This document shows positions 20,022-28,837 of a stretch of 64,000 bases of DNA, piece by piece. Made by a program: the position numbers and the translations under genes. Location of the stretch: assembly GCF_004028235.1 (NCBI RefSeq), contig NZ_CP035037.1, positions 1,736,001-1,800,000 on the forward strand. The letters are read 5' to 3'. This stretch comes from Leucobacter muris (GTDB lineage Bacteria > Actinomycetota > Actinomycetes > Actinomycetales > Microbacteriaceae). The notes under the pieces are model-generated. The model saw only the letters and a list, made by a program, of their open reading frames with translations, did not search any database and was not told where the DNA came from. The number at the start of each line of letters is the position of its first letter. The first letter of the stretch is position 1.

Positions 20022-20027
20022 TAGACT
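20022..20027 (+). promoter_or_regulatory. -10 hexamer for the ABC-F gene
   Basis: TAGACT about 57 bp before the ATG at 20085; predicted leader of roughly 50 nt carrying the AAGGAG ribosome-binding site. The rest of 19864-20084 shows nothing else clear. Confidence 0.5.
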
Positions 20028-20084
20028 AGCGAGGTTGTCCACTCGCAAGCCGGCCCCGCCGGCGTGTCCAAGGAGCCTTCCCAC

Positions 20085-21683
<1,599 letters not shown>

Positions 21684-21695
21684 TCGAACCCGCGC

Positions 21696-21750
21696 GCCTG
21701 CGCGCCCGCACGCACGCCGCGATCGTCGTCGCGCGTGCGGACGCGCAGGC
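21696..21750. terminator. Long hairpin between convergent genes
   Basis: 18-bp stem, arms 21696-21713 and 21733-21750, one G-T pair, 19-nt loop; left arm GCCTGCGCGCCCGCACGC. There is no T-tract on either side, so termination by hairpin alone is inferred from its place between the ABC-F and cupin genes. Confidence 0.6.
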
Positions 21751-21755
21751 CCGGG

Positions 21756-22259
21756 TCAGTCGGCCTCGCGGGCGCGGGCCCGCTCGGCCGCGCGCTCCTC
21801 GCGGTCCGACACGTAGTGCGGCGCGAGCGAGAGCGCGCTGAAGCGGAACGGACGGTCGACGCGGGTGAAGCCCAGCGGGCAGTGCTCGACGCCGGCGGGG
21901 ATGTACACGCAGCCCGACGTGGTGATCGTGTGCCGCTCACCGTCGATGTCCATGTAGATCTCGGCCCCGAGATCATGCGGGTTGTCGGGGTCTCCGCCCG
22001 TCCAGATCAGAATCTCGTCGTAGTCGTGCACGTGCGGCACGACCCAAAGCTCGGGCACCTCGGTCTCGTGGATCCAGATGTGGGTCATGTTGACCTTCGC
22101 ATCGGGCACGAGCCCGGCGTGCAGCAGCCAGTTGGGTTCGCCGAGGTTCTTCGGCGGTTCGAGATCGGCGGCCTCGCCCTCGTTGTTGAAGTCGTCCGGC
22201 CCGCAGACCGGCATGTGCTTCACGAACAGGTGATCGTACTGGTTGCCGCTGCCCGACAA
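21756..22259 (-). CDS. Cupin-domain protein
   Basis: A 167-residue single-cupin protein. Metal-site histidines are visible in VVPHVHDYDEILIWTGG (H-x-H-x4-E) and AGVEHCPLGF (second cupin motif His). Start TTG 22259 (LSGSGNQYDHLF) has GGAGG 5 bp upstream and removes a basic N-terminal stretch with no counterpart. Substrate and role are unknown, and no enzyme neighbour gives a clue. It converges with the ABC-F gene across a long hairpin. Confidence 0.75.
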   Translation of the reverse strand: MSGSGNQYDHLFVKHMPVCGPDDFNNEGEAADLEPPKNLGEPNWLLHAGLVPDAKVNMTHIWIHETEVPELWVVPHVHDYDEILIWTGGDPDNPHDLGAEIYMDIDGERHTITTSGCVYIPAGVEHCPLGFTRVDRPFRFSALSLAPHYVSDREERAAERARAREAD

Positions 22260-22398
22260 GGCCGCCTCCTCACGGCGCCCGCCGCGTTGCGGGCGCACGT
22301 CTCGAGGCTAGGTCGGCCGCCCCGCGAGCGGCAACGCGCCCCGCCCGACGGAGCGCCTCGGGTCAACACCCCTGCGCCCGGGCGCAACCGGGGGCATC

Positions 22399-23289
22399 TC
22401 AGCGGGCCGGGTCGGCATCGGGCGCGTCGGGTCCCCGCCGATCGCTCGAATCGCCGGTCTCATCGTCGTCGTGCGGGTCGAGCCTGTTGATGACGAAGGC
22501 GGCGCCGTCCTGCTGCATGCCGTTGTCGAAGTAGGCGACGTGGCCCGACTCGTCGAGGTCGAGGCTGCTGCTCTGACAGATGAAGTCGCGCGCCACGCAG
22601 TAGTCGCGCACCCGGTCGGCGAATGCGTCAAGGCTGCCCTGAGCGCGGGGGAGAAGCCCATTGACCGCGGGATCGTAACTACCCGCGTTGAAGGGCTCGC
22701 CCCCGACGAATCGGGGATCCCCGTAGAACACCACCGCGAGCACCCGCTCGACCGCGCTCTCGGAGACCACGCCGACGGTGCCGCCCACGATCCGTGCGTC
22801 CGGCGCCGCCAGCGCGTCGCCGATCACGAGCGCGCCCTGCGAATAGCCGAGCAGCACGAAGCGCTGCTCGTCGCACGCCTCGGCCTGCACGTTGAGCGTG
22901 TCGACGAGCATGCGCGCCCCGAGCGTGCCGCCCTCGCTCATCTCGCCATCGGCGGGGTAGTCGAGGTCGAGCACGTCGACCTGATCTGGCCTCGCCTGCG
23001 AGATCGAGCGCGCGACGGGGGAGAGCAGCTGCCCCTTCGACGGCTCGCCCGTGCCGCGCACGGTGATCACGAGATACGGCGAGCAGTCGCGCGGCTCCAC
23101 GATCGGGTCGGGGTGCAGCTCGGCGTCGTACAGCTCGGCGGCCTGCGGCGGATCGGGGTTCTCGGTGACCTCGGCGAGGGAGTCGCGCGTCGCCGACGGA
23201 TCGACCTGGGAGGCGCAGCCCGCGAGCACGACCGCGGCGCACAGCGCAGCGACGATCGAAAGGGGCCGGATGAACGTCAGGGAAACCAC
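22399..23289 (-). CDS. Cutinase-family lipoprotein
   Basis: A 296-residue secreted alpha/beta hydrolase. The N-terminus is a lipoprotein signal with lipobox VVLAGC near residue 22. The nucleophile elbow GYSQG and GDPRFVGGEPFNAG are typical of actinobacterial cutinase-like esterases, and the His lies in SGHVAYFDN. Start GTG 23289 is chosen because a -10 hexamer ends 5 bp before it and homology begins at the signal peptide. The last 30 residues are Asp-rich and probably disordered. Substrates (polyester, lipid esters) are unknown. Confidence 0.85.
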   Translation of the reverse strand: MVSLTFIRPLSIVAALCAAVVLAGCASQVDPSATRDSLAEVTENPDPPQAAELYDAELHPDPIVEPRDCSPYLVITVRGTGEPSKGQLLSPVARSISQARPDQVDVLDLDYPADGEMSEGGTLGARMLVDTLNVQAEACDEQRFVLLGYSQGALVIGDALAAPDARIVGGTVGVVSESAVERVLAVVFYGDPRFVGGEPFNAGSYDPAVNGLLPRAQGSLDAFADRVRDYCVARDFICQSSSLDLDESGHVAYFDNGMQQDGAAFVINRLDPHDDDETGDSSDRRGPDAPDADPAR

Positions 23290-23294
23290 ACTCC

Positions 23295-23300
23295 AGACTA
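23295..23300 (-). promoter_or_regulatory. -10 hexamer for the cutinase gene (leaderless)
   Basis: On the minus strand TAGTCT, 5 bp, then GTG 23289. Confidence 0.55.
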
Positions 23301-23398
23301 ACTCGGGCGAACTGCGAATCTCGGGCGCGCCCGATCCCGGCACCGGCCTTGCGCGCTCTTGACGGCTTCAACGGCCGATCAGACCGACCGGAGGGGCC

Positions 23399-24268
23399 TC
23401 AGCCGCCGATGAGCGCGTCCTCCTCCTCGGCGTCGCTGAGCCCGCGACGGCGCTTGCGCTCGGCGCTGCGGCGATCCTGCTCCCGCACGACGCTGCTGTC
23501 GGGGTTCAGCCCCCGGTACTCGCGCCGAGCCGCATAGCCGACGCCGATGCAGGCGATGCCGATGAACACGTACCACTGCAGCGCGTACGAGAGGTGGGGG
23601 CCCTCGTCCCGCTCGGGCTTCTCAGGCAGCACGCCGTGCTCGCCGGCCGGCGTCTCCGAGATGAGCATGCCGTACGCACCCGTGTACGCCTCGCCCTCGG
23701 TGCCCGTGAGACGCGCCAGCTCGGGCAGCTCGATGCTCGCGACCGTTCGCCCCACGGAGGTGCGACCCGGGATCGTGGGCTCGGAGGCACGCAGCCTCGC
23801 CTCGACGCGCACCTCGCCGCTCGGCGGCTCGGGCAGCTCGTCGGCGGCGATCCCGCCGGTCTCGGCCTCATGGCCGTCGATCGGCACCCAGCCACGATCC
23901 ACGAAGAAGACCCGTCCGTCATCGGTGCGCAGCGCCTGGATGAGGTTCGAGCCGACGCCGTCTCGCCCCGGCCTGTTGCGGGCGAGGTAGGGATCGCCGA
24001 CGTACTCGCCGATGACCTCGACCGTGCGCCACTTCTGCGCGTCCTCGTCGAAGGCCGACGGATCGGACAGCTCATCGGCGAGGGGCGCGGCGGGAGCGTC
24101 GTAGTTCGCGTCGATGCGGGCGATCTCGGCGCGCGCCTCCGCTCGGCGGTCGAACTGCCAGTTGCCCAGGAACACGCACGCGACCGAGAAGATCGCGAGC
24201 ATCGTGAAGTAGCCGATCCATCGACCCGAGTACAGGAAGCGCCAGCCCACCGGCGTCGCGTCAGCCAT
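23399..24268 (-). CDS. SURF1-like cytochrome oxidase assembly protein
   Basis: A 289-residue protein with the SURF1 layout: helix near residues 18-40 (GYFTMLAIFSVACVFLGNWQ, with the family's LGxWQ), a large outside loop with DRGWVPID, and a second helix near residue 245 (YALQWYVFIGIACIGVGY, the conserved QWY). SURF1 proteins help place haem A in oxidase subunit I. The start overlaps the 81-residue gene upstream by 8 bp. The C-terminal tail is charged and cytoplasmic. It belongs with ctaA, ctaB and ctaCDEF elsewhere in the window. Confidence 0.9.
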   Translation of the reverse strand: MADATPVGWRFLYSGRWIGYFTMLAIFSVACVFLGNWQFDRRAEARAEIARIDANYDAPAAPLADELSDPSAFDEDAQKWRTVEVIGEYVGDPYLARNRPGRDGVGSNLIQALRTDDGRVFFVDRGWVPIDGHEAETGGIAADELPEPPSGEVRVEARLRASEPTIPGRTSVGRTVASIELPELARLTGTEGEAYTGAYGMLISETPAGEHGVLPEKPERDEGPHLSYALQWYVFIGIACIGVGYAARREYRGLNPDSSVVREQDRRSAERKRRRGLSDAEEEDALIGG

Positions 24269-24506
24269 CGAGCTCACCCACCACCCGCGTCTCGAGGGGG
24301 AAGTCGCGCGCCGCGAGGAACTCGCGCAGCGTCTCGAGGTGCGCCTCGCACGCGAGCCACGTCTTCCGGCGGTGCTCGTCGTGGATCTTCGGATTGCGCC
24401 AGAGGATCGCCCAGCTCGCCTCGTCGCGGCACCCCGCCCGGGAGCACTCGAAGCGGTGCGACGGGGCACCGCCGAGGGTCACGCCGCCCAGCACTGCGGC
24501 GCTCAC
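24261..24506 (-). CDS. Small conserved Cys-containing protein
   Basis: An 81-residue protein with cysteines in ECSRAGCRDEA and WLACEAH, a spacing that could bind zinc, and an RRKTWLACEAHLETLREFL stretch. I recognise it as a short actinobacterial family often found beside SURF1 and DUF3099 genes; some databases label relatives acetone carboxylase, which looks like an error. Function unknown. GTG start overlaps the DUF3099 stop (GTGA), and its stop overlaps SURF1, so the three genes are likely one operon, suggesting a link to oxidase assembly. Confidence 0.75.
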   Translation of the reverse strand: MSAAVLGGVTLGGAPSHRFECSRAGCRDEASWAILWRNPKIHDEHRRKTWLACEAHLETLREFLAARDFPLETRVVGELDG

Positions 24507-25003
24507 GCGGCGCCGCCGCGCGCGTCGTGCGTCTCGGGGCCGGGGGAGGGGGCGCCCTCGGCGCGGGGCCCGTCGGCGGAGGTGCTCTCAGCCGAGGCGC
24601 CGTCGGAGGAGGAGCTGCCGCCAGCGGGGCCCTGCGCAGCTCCGGCGGGGCCGGCGCCCTCTGCCGCGGACGAACGGCGCTCAGGCTCGACATCGATCAC
24701 GATGAGGGTGTCGGCCGACACCTCCTCGGGCCCGACGGGCGCGCCGCCCTCGAGCTTCAGCGGCTCGGGAGCGTCAGGGGCCTGACCGCCGTCGTGCGCG
24801 ACCGCGTTGCCCACCATCACCGCGAACCACGGCAGGAAGACCGCCCCGGCCGCCGCGAGCAGCACCCACCAGCCGCGCACCCAGAACAGCGAGGTCACGC
24901 AGGCCACGCGCAGGCTCATCGCGATGAAGTACATGCGCATCCGGTGCGCGCGATCCTCGGCCGGATTCACCCCCGCCGATGTCACACTGTAGCTCTTCGC
25001 CAT
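24503..25003 (-). CDS. DUF3099 membrane protein
   Basis: A 166-residue protein with the DUF3099 core YSVTSAGVNPAEDRAHRMRMYFIA, followed by two membrane helices (about 30-75, RVACVTSLF and WVLLAAAGAVFLPWFAVMV). The last 90 residues are Gly/Ser/Ala/Glu-rich and low-complexity, longer than in most relatives. The ATG has GGAAAGG upstream. First gene of DUF3099-small protein-SURF1. Function unknown. Confidence 0.85.
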   Translation of the reverse strand: MAKSYSVTSAGVNPAEDRAHRMRMYFIAMSLRVACVTSLFWVRGWWVLLAAAGAVFLPWFAVMVGNAVAHDGGQAPDAPEPLKLEGGAPVGPEEVSADTLIVIDVEPERRSSAAEGAGPAGAAQGPAGGSSSSDGASAESTSADGPRAEGAPSPGPETHDARGGAA

Positions 25004-25065
25004 GCGCCCTTTCCTCAGTACCAGACCAGCCTACGCCGTCCCGCTGGGACCGCGCACACATGCAA

Positions 25066-25071
25066 TAGGCT
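25066..25071 (+). promoter_or_regulatory. -10 hexamer for fabG
   Basis: TAGGCT; predicted start near 25078 gives a 20-nt leader with GGAAGGA before ATG 25099. Confidence 0.5.
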
Positions 25072-25098
25072 GGGGACAGTTTTGACGGAAGGACCTCC

Positions 25099-25809
25099 AT
25101 GAGCACCTCGCGCACCGTACTCGTCACCGGCGGCAACCGCGGCATCGGCTACGCGATCGCCGAACGCATGATCGCCGACGGCCACCGCGTCGCCGTCACC
25201 GCCCGCTCCGGCGAGGGGCCCGAGGGATCGCTCACGGTGCGCGCCGAGATGACCGATGCGGCCTCCATCGACGCGGCCTTCACCGAGATCGAAGCCCGGC
25301 TCGGCCCCGTCGCGGTGGTCGTCGCCAACGCGGGCATCACGCGCGACACCCTGCTGCTGCGCATGACCGAGGAGGAGTTCACGAGCGTCATCGACACCAA
25401 CCTCACGGGCACCTTCCGCGTCGTGAAGCGCGCCGCGAAGGGTCTGCTCAAGGGGCGGTTCGGCCGCGTGATCCTCATCTCCTCGGTCGTCGGCCTCTAC
25501 GGCTCGCCCGGTCAGATCAACTACTCGTCGTCGAAGGCCGCGCTCGTGGGCTTCGCCCGCTCGCTCACCCGCGAACTCGGATCCCGCAACATCACCGCCA
25601 ACGTCATCGCCCCCGGCTTCATCGAGACCGACATGACGGCCGCGCTTCCCGACGAGCAGCAGCAGCAGTACCTCTCGTCGATCCCCGCGGGCCGCTTCGG
25701 CCAGGTCGCCGAGATCGCGGGCGCCGCCTCGTTCCTCGCGGGCGACGACGCCGCCTACATCTCGGGCGCCGTGATCCCCGTCGACGGCGGCCTCGGCATG
25801 GGCCACTGA
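25099..25809 (+). CDS. fabG: 3-oxoacyl-ACP reductase (FabG-type SDR)
   Basis: A 236-residue classical SDR that reduces 3-oxoacyl-ACP with NADPH in fatty-acid synthesis. Cofactor motif TGGNRGIG (TGxxxGxG), NAG in VANAGI, the catalytic Ser in ISSVVG, Tyr and Lys in YSSSKAAL, and the C-terminal SGAVIPVDGGLGMGH are all intact. The end GGLGMGH is typical of FabG/MabA. Divergent from DUF3099 in the same place as in many actinobacteria. Confidence 0.9.
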   Translation: MSTSRTVLVTGGNRGIGYAIAERMIADGHRVAVTARSGEGPEGSLTVRAEMTDAASIDAAFTEIEARLGPVAVVVANAGITRDTLLLRMTEEEFTSVIDTNLTGTFRVVKRAAKGLLKGRFGRVILISSVVGLYGSPGQINYSSSKAALVGFARSLTRELGSRNITANVIAPGFIETDMTAALPDEQQQQYLSSIPAGRFGQVAEIAGAASFLAGDDAAYISGAVIPVDGGLGMGH

Positions 25810-25834
25810 GCGCTGGCGCGCTGACGGCCCGGTA

Positions 25835-25870
25835 GACGCCCTCGGGAGCGATCGTGCTCGCGAGGGCGTC
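25835..25870. terminator. Hairpin between fabG and serB
   Basis: GACGCCCTCG / CGAGGGCGTC, continued inside by GAGC / GCTC after one unpaired base on each side. It lies between convergent genes and has no T-run. Confidence 0.6.
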
Positions 25871-25917
25871 GGACGTGTGACGCCGGCCTCGCCGCGCAAC
25901 GGACGAGGCGCGAGGCC

Positions 25918-26556
25918 TCAGGCCAGGCGGTCGAGCAACGGGATCGCGCGCGCCAGGTCGTCGGTGATCGAGACGTCGGCGCGCTGCTGCACGATCGGCT
26001 TCGCGTTGTACCCCACTCCCACCGCTGCGACCCCCATCATCTCGAGATCGTTCGCGCCGTCTCCGATCGCCACCGTGGCGGAGAGCGGGATCCCGCTCGC
26101 CTCAGCCCACTCGCGCAGCGACCGCGCCTTCACCGAGCCGTCGACGACGGGGCCGACGGTGCGACCCGTCAGGCGGCCGTCGGCGACCTCGAGCCGGTTC
26201 GCCCGCCAGAAGTCGAGCCCCAGATCCTCGGCGATCGGATCGAGCACCTCGTGGAACCCGCCGGAGACGACGCCCACCTTGCCGCCGCGCTCGTGCACCG
26301 CGGCGACGAGCTCGCGGATGCCGGGGGAGAGACGCACCCGACCGTAGGCCTCCGCGAACACCGTGTCGGGCGTGCCCGCCAGCGTCGCGACGCGCTCGGC
26401 GAGGCTCTCGGCGAAATCGAGTTCCCCGCGCATGGCCCGCTCGGTCACCTCGGCCACCCGCTCCCGGCTGCCCGCGGCATCGGCGAGCAGCTCGATCACC
26501 TCGTCCTGAATCGTGGTGGAGTCGCAGTCGAGCACAACAAGCGGTGAAACGGTCAT
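25918..26556 (-). CDS. serB: Phosphoserine phosphatase
   Basis: A 212-residue HAD-superfamily phosphatase making serine from phosphoserine. HAD motif I is LDCDSTTIQDE with D10 and D12, motif II SGGF, and motif III/IV K...GDGANDLEMM. It lacks the ACT domains found in mycobacterial SerB, so this is the short form. The promoter overlaps that of the divergent ABC gene. Confidence 0.9.
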   Translation of the reverse strand: MTVSPLVVLDCDSTTIQDEVIELLADAAGSRERVAEVTERAMRGELDFAESLAERVATLAGTPDTVFAEAYGRVRLSPGIRELVAAVHERGGKVGVVSGGFHEVLDPIAEDLGLDFWRANRLEVADGRLTGRTVGPVVDGSVKARSLREWAEASGIPLSATVAIGDGANDLEMMGVAAVGVGYNAKPIVQQRADVSITDDLARAIPLLDRLA

Positions 26557-26563
26557 GCGATCC

Positions 26564-26573
26564 AGTCTAGGCT
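26564..26573. promoter_or_regulatory. Overlapping divergent -10 hexamers for serB and the ABC gene
   Basis: The 10-mer AGTCTAGGCT reads TAGACT on the minus strand (26564-26569, 7 bp before the serB ATG) and TAGGCT on the plus strand (26568-26573, 7 bp before ATG 26581). Both genes appear leaderless and share two base pairs of -10 element. Confidence 0.6.
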
Positions 26574-26580
26574 TGAGCCC

Positions 26581-27366
26581 ATGGTCAACGTGCTGCGCTT
26601 CACCGATGTCACCTACGTACGCGACCGCCGTCCGATCCTCGACGGGATCGACTGGGCGGTCGAGGACTCGGAGCGATGGGTCATCCTCGGGCCGAACGGC
26701 GCGGGCAAGACCACGCTCATGAAGCTCGCCACGGCGAACGACTACCCGACCACGGGCTCGGTCGAGGTGCTCGACAAGCGCCTCGGGCGCGTCGACATCT
26801 TCGAGCTGCGCAACCGCATCGGCTTCGTCTCGTCGGCCACGGGCCGCCGCATCCCGGCGTCCGAGAAGGTGCGCGACCTGGTGCTCACCGCCGCATACGG
26901 CGTCGAGGGCCGCTGGAACGAGCACTACGACGACGTCGACGTTCGGCAGGCCGAGCGCATCCTCGCCGAGTGGGACCTCGGCGACTACGTCGACCGCGCC
27001 TACGGCACTCTCAGCGACGGGGAGCGCAAGCGGGCCCTCATCGCCCGCGCGGTGATGACCGATCCCGAGATGCTGCTGCTCGACGAGCCGAGCGCGAGCC
27101 TCGACCTCGGCGCGCGCGAGCGGCTGCTGCAGATGCTGTCGGGCTTCGCGCGGTCGCCGCACTCGCCCGCGATGATCATGGTGACGCACCACGTCGAAGA
27201 GGTACCGCCGGGCTTCACCCACGCCCTGCTGCTGCGCGACGGGCAGGTGCAGGCCTCGGGCCCCATCACCGAGGCGCTCACCGCCGAGAACCTCGAAGCC
27301 ACCTTCGGCATGCCGTTCGAGCTCACCGTGTCGAACGGCCGATACGCCGCGGTCGCCAAACCGTAG
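26581..27366 (+). CDS. Stand-alone ABC transporter-type ATPase
   Basis: A 261-residue single ABC domain. Walker A GPNGAGKTT, a signature written LSDGERKR rather than LSGGQ (Gly to Asp), Walker B MLLLDEPSASLD and switch VTHHVEE. No permease gene is adjacent. It resembles ModF-like or ABC ATPases of unknown partner common in actinobacteria. Divergent from serB with a 24-bp gap between start codons. Confidence 0.82.
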   Translation: MVNVLRFTDVTYVRDRRPILDGIDWAVEDSERWVILGPNGAGKTTLMKLATANDYPTTGSVEVLDKRLGRVDIFELRNRIGFVSSATGRRIPASEKVRDLVLTAAYGVEGRWNEHYDDVDVRQAERILAEWDLGDYVDRAYGTLSDGERKRALIARAVMTDPEMLLLDEPSASLDLGARERLLQMLSGFARSPHSPAMIMVTHHVEEVPPGFTHALLLRDGQVQASGPITEALTAENLEATFGMPFELTVSNGRYAAVAKP

Positions 27367-27409
27367 CCGCCTCGCCCGGGATTCGAACCCCAGAACGCGG
27401 CTGTTCTGG

Positions 27410-27415
27410 TAAACT
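27410..27415 (+). promoter_or_regulatory. -10 hexamer for rpmE2
   Basis: TAAACT in CTGGTAAACTCG; predicted start near 27422 gives a leader of about 80 nt. No Zur-type AT-rich dyad is visible nearby. Confidence 0.55.
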
Positions 27416-27454
27416 CGATCTTTGGTGCGGCCACGCCGCAGATCCCAAGACCTC

Positions 27455-27476
27455 AGGGTGTGCTGTTACACACCCT
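27455..27476 (+). promoter_or_regulatory. Hairpin in the rpmE2 leader, candidate L31 autoregulatory element
   Basis: Perfect 8-bp stem AGGGTGTG / CACACCCT with 6-nt loop CTGTTA, about 25 nt before the ATG and upstream of the TTAAGGAAC ribosome-binding site. Ribosomal-protein leaders for L31 are known in actinobacteria; that this is one is inferred. Confidence 0.5.
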
Positions 27477-27501
27477 CATCCAGGCACATTAAGGAACACT
27501 C

Positions 27502-27750
27502 ATGAAGACCGATATCCACCCCGAGTACAACGCAATCGTTTTCCGCGACCTCGCCTCGGGGGAGACGTTCCTCACCCGCTCCACGCTCAGCAGCGACAAG
27601 ACCATCGAGCTCGACGGCGCGACCTACCCCGTCATCGACGTCGAGATCTCCAGCGCCTCGCACCCGTTCTACACCGGCAAGCAGCGCATCATGGACTCGG
27701 CCGGCCGCGTCGAGAAGTTCAACCAGCGCTTCAAGGGCTTCGGCGCCTGA
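27502..27750 (+). CDS. rpmE2: Ribosomal protein bL31, type B
   Basis: An 82-residue bL31 of the zinc-free type: no CxxC pair, with the type-B segments [20 protein letters not shown] and [11 protein letters not shown]. It binds the large subunit at the central protuberance and bridges to the small one. Type-B L31 is under Zur control in Streptomyces, but no Zur box is seen here. A strong terminator follows. Single-gene unit with its own promoter and leader. Confidence 0.97.
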   Translation: MKTDIHPEYNAIVFRDLASGETFLTRSTLSSDKTIELDGATYPVIDVEISSASHPFYTGKQRIMDSAGRVEKFNQRFKGFGA

Positions 27751-27769
27751 GCCGATAGCCTCCCAGGCG

Positions 27770-27806
27770 AAAGGGCGGTCGCTCCGAACCGGATCGACCG
27801 CCCTTT
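27770..27806 (+). terminator. Terminator of rpmE2
   Basis: Perfect 12-bp stem AAAGGGCGGTCG / CGACCGCCCTTT followed by GTCGTGTG; the A/T-flanked stem also suits the opposite direction. Confidence 0.85.
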
Positions 27807-27861
27807 GTCGTGTGCCGGCGCGCCGCCGGGCCGTCTCGCTGGGCCGGGAAGGACGCTTGCA

Positions 27862-27924
27862 GCACCGATCGACGCTCGCGCACCCCGTTCGCACCGATTC
27901 CGGTGCGCGAAGCTCGATCGGTGC
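27862..27924. repeat. 22-nt inverted repeat with 19-nt loop
   Basis: Arms 27862-27883 and 27903-27924 match at 11 outer and 8 inner bases, with 3 mismatches between (GCACCGATCGA ... TCGCGCAC). The architecture resembles the 9.2-9.7 kb hairpins but the sequence is unrelated. Confidence 0.8.
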
Positions 27925-27949
27925 CGCGGGGAGGCCTGCAGACGCACGG

Positions 27950-28011
27950 GGAGAAGTCGTAGGGAGGCGGGCAAAGCGGGAGGAGAAGTCGTAGGAAGGC
28001 GGGCAAAGCGG
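27950..28011. repeat. Two direct repeats, 32-bp spacing
   Basis: GGAGAAGTCGTAGGGAGGC plus GGGCAAAGCGG occurs at 27950-27979 and again at 27982-28011 with one change. With the preceding inverted repeat it fills the 243-bp gap between the rpmE2 terminator and the exonuclease gene; no gene is seen. Confidence 0.8.
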
Positions 28012-28049
28012 GGGAGAATCCGCACGCGGCCGGGAGGGCCGCGCGGGCG

Positions 28050-28748
28050 TCAGCGCATCGGCCAGCGCCCATCGGCGATGAACGAGGGATCGCGCACCCG
28101 CCGCATGTAGTCCTGGAAACTCGCGGCCTGCGCGGCCGCCCACGCGACCTGGGCGCGATGCAGCTCATCGAGCTCGACCGGGATCACGTCGGCGTACTTG
28201 CGGGCGATGCGCTGCAGCACGCGGCCGGCCGCGATCGCGTCGTCGCCCGCGTCGTGCGCGTTGCCGATCTCGACGCCGTGGTGCGCCGCGACCGCCTCGA
28301 GCGTGCGCTTGCCCTTGCGGTACCGGTCGAGCTGCTTGTCGAGGATCAGCGGATCGACGACGGGGGAGAGCTCGCTCGGCCACGCGACCCCGTGGCGGGC
28401 GGCCTCGGCGGCGAGCAGGTTCAGATCGAACGGCGCGTTGTAGGCGACCAGCGGGAAGCCCCGCTCGATCATCTCGAACAGCCGGGTGACGATCTGCTGC
28501 ACTCCGACCGCCGCGTCGATGCCGCTCGCGCGGGCGATCTCGGTCGTGATGCCGTGCACCCGCACCGCGGGCTCGGGGATCTCCACGCCGGGATCGAGCA
28601 GCCAGTCGTAGCGCTCCTGCACCTCGCCGGACGGGCCGAGCAGGGCGATCGTCGCGCTCACGATGCGCGCGTAGGAGGTGTCGACGCCGGTGGTCTCGGT
28701 GTCGAACACGGCGAGATTCGCCGCCCAGAGCGGGAGTTCTTGGGTCAC
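28050..28748 (-). CDS. DEDDh 3'-5' exonuclease (DnaQ-like)
   Basis: A 232-residue RNase T/DnaQ-fold exonuclease. Exo I AVFDTETTGVD (D, E), Exo II YNAPFDLNLL (D) and Exo III HDAGDDAIAAG (H, D) give the DEDDh set. It stands alone, so it is either a proofreading-type subunit or a repair/RNA exonuclease; oligoribonuclease (Orn) is usually shorter and has different motifs. GTG start 28748 is chosen for AAAGGATC upstream. Confidence 0.88.
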   Translation of the reverse strand: MTQELPLWAANLAVFDTETTGVDTSYARIVSATIALLGPSGEVQERYDWLLDPGVEIPEPAVRVHGITTEIARASGIDAAVGVQQIVTRLFEMIERGFPLVAYNAPFDLNLLAAEAARHGVAWPSELSPVVDPLILDKQLDRYRKGKRTLEAVAAHHGVEIGNAHDAGDDAIAAGRVLQRIARKYADVIPVELDELHRAQVAWAAAQAASFQDYMRRVRDPSFIADGRWPMR

Positions 28749-28770
28749 GGGGATCCTTTCGTTCTCAACG

Positions 28771-28776
28771 ATGCTA
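28771..28776 (-). promoter_or_regulatory. -10 hexamer for the exonuclease gene
   Basis: Minus-strand TAGCAT, giving a short leader of about 16 nt that includes the ribosome-binding site. Confidence 0.5.
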
Positions 28777-28825
28777 CCGACCGTCGCCGGAGCCCGCCCG
28801 CAGGGCGCTGCCAGGGGTTCGCGGG

Positions 28826-28831
28826 TACCAT
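28826..28831 (+). promoter_or_regulatory. -10 hexamer for the hydrolase-trmH-PAP2 operon (leaderless)
   Basis: TACCAT, exactly 6 bp, then GTG 28838. Confidence 0.55.
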
Positions 28832-28837
28832 CGGGGA

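Noticed and set aside
27380..27400. tRNA-like T-loop (GGGATTCGAACCCC)
   Set aside because: On the minus strand GGTTCGAATCC looks like a T-arm, but no acceptor stem, anticodon arm or D-arm can be built around it, and the ABC gene stop and rpmE2 promoter bound it.
27410..27501. Zur operator upstream of rpmE2
   Set aside because: Zur control of type-B L31 is known in Streptomyces, but I find no A+T-rich TGATAATCATTATCA-like dyad here.
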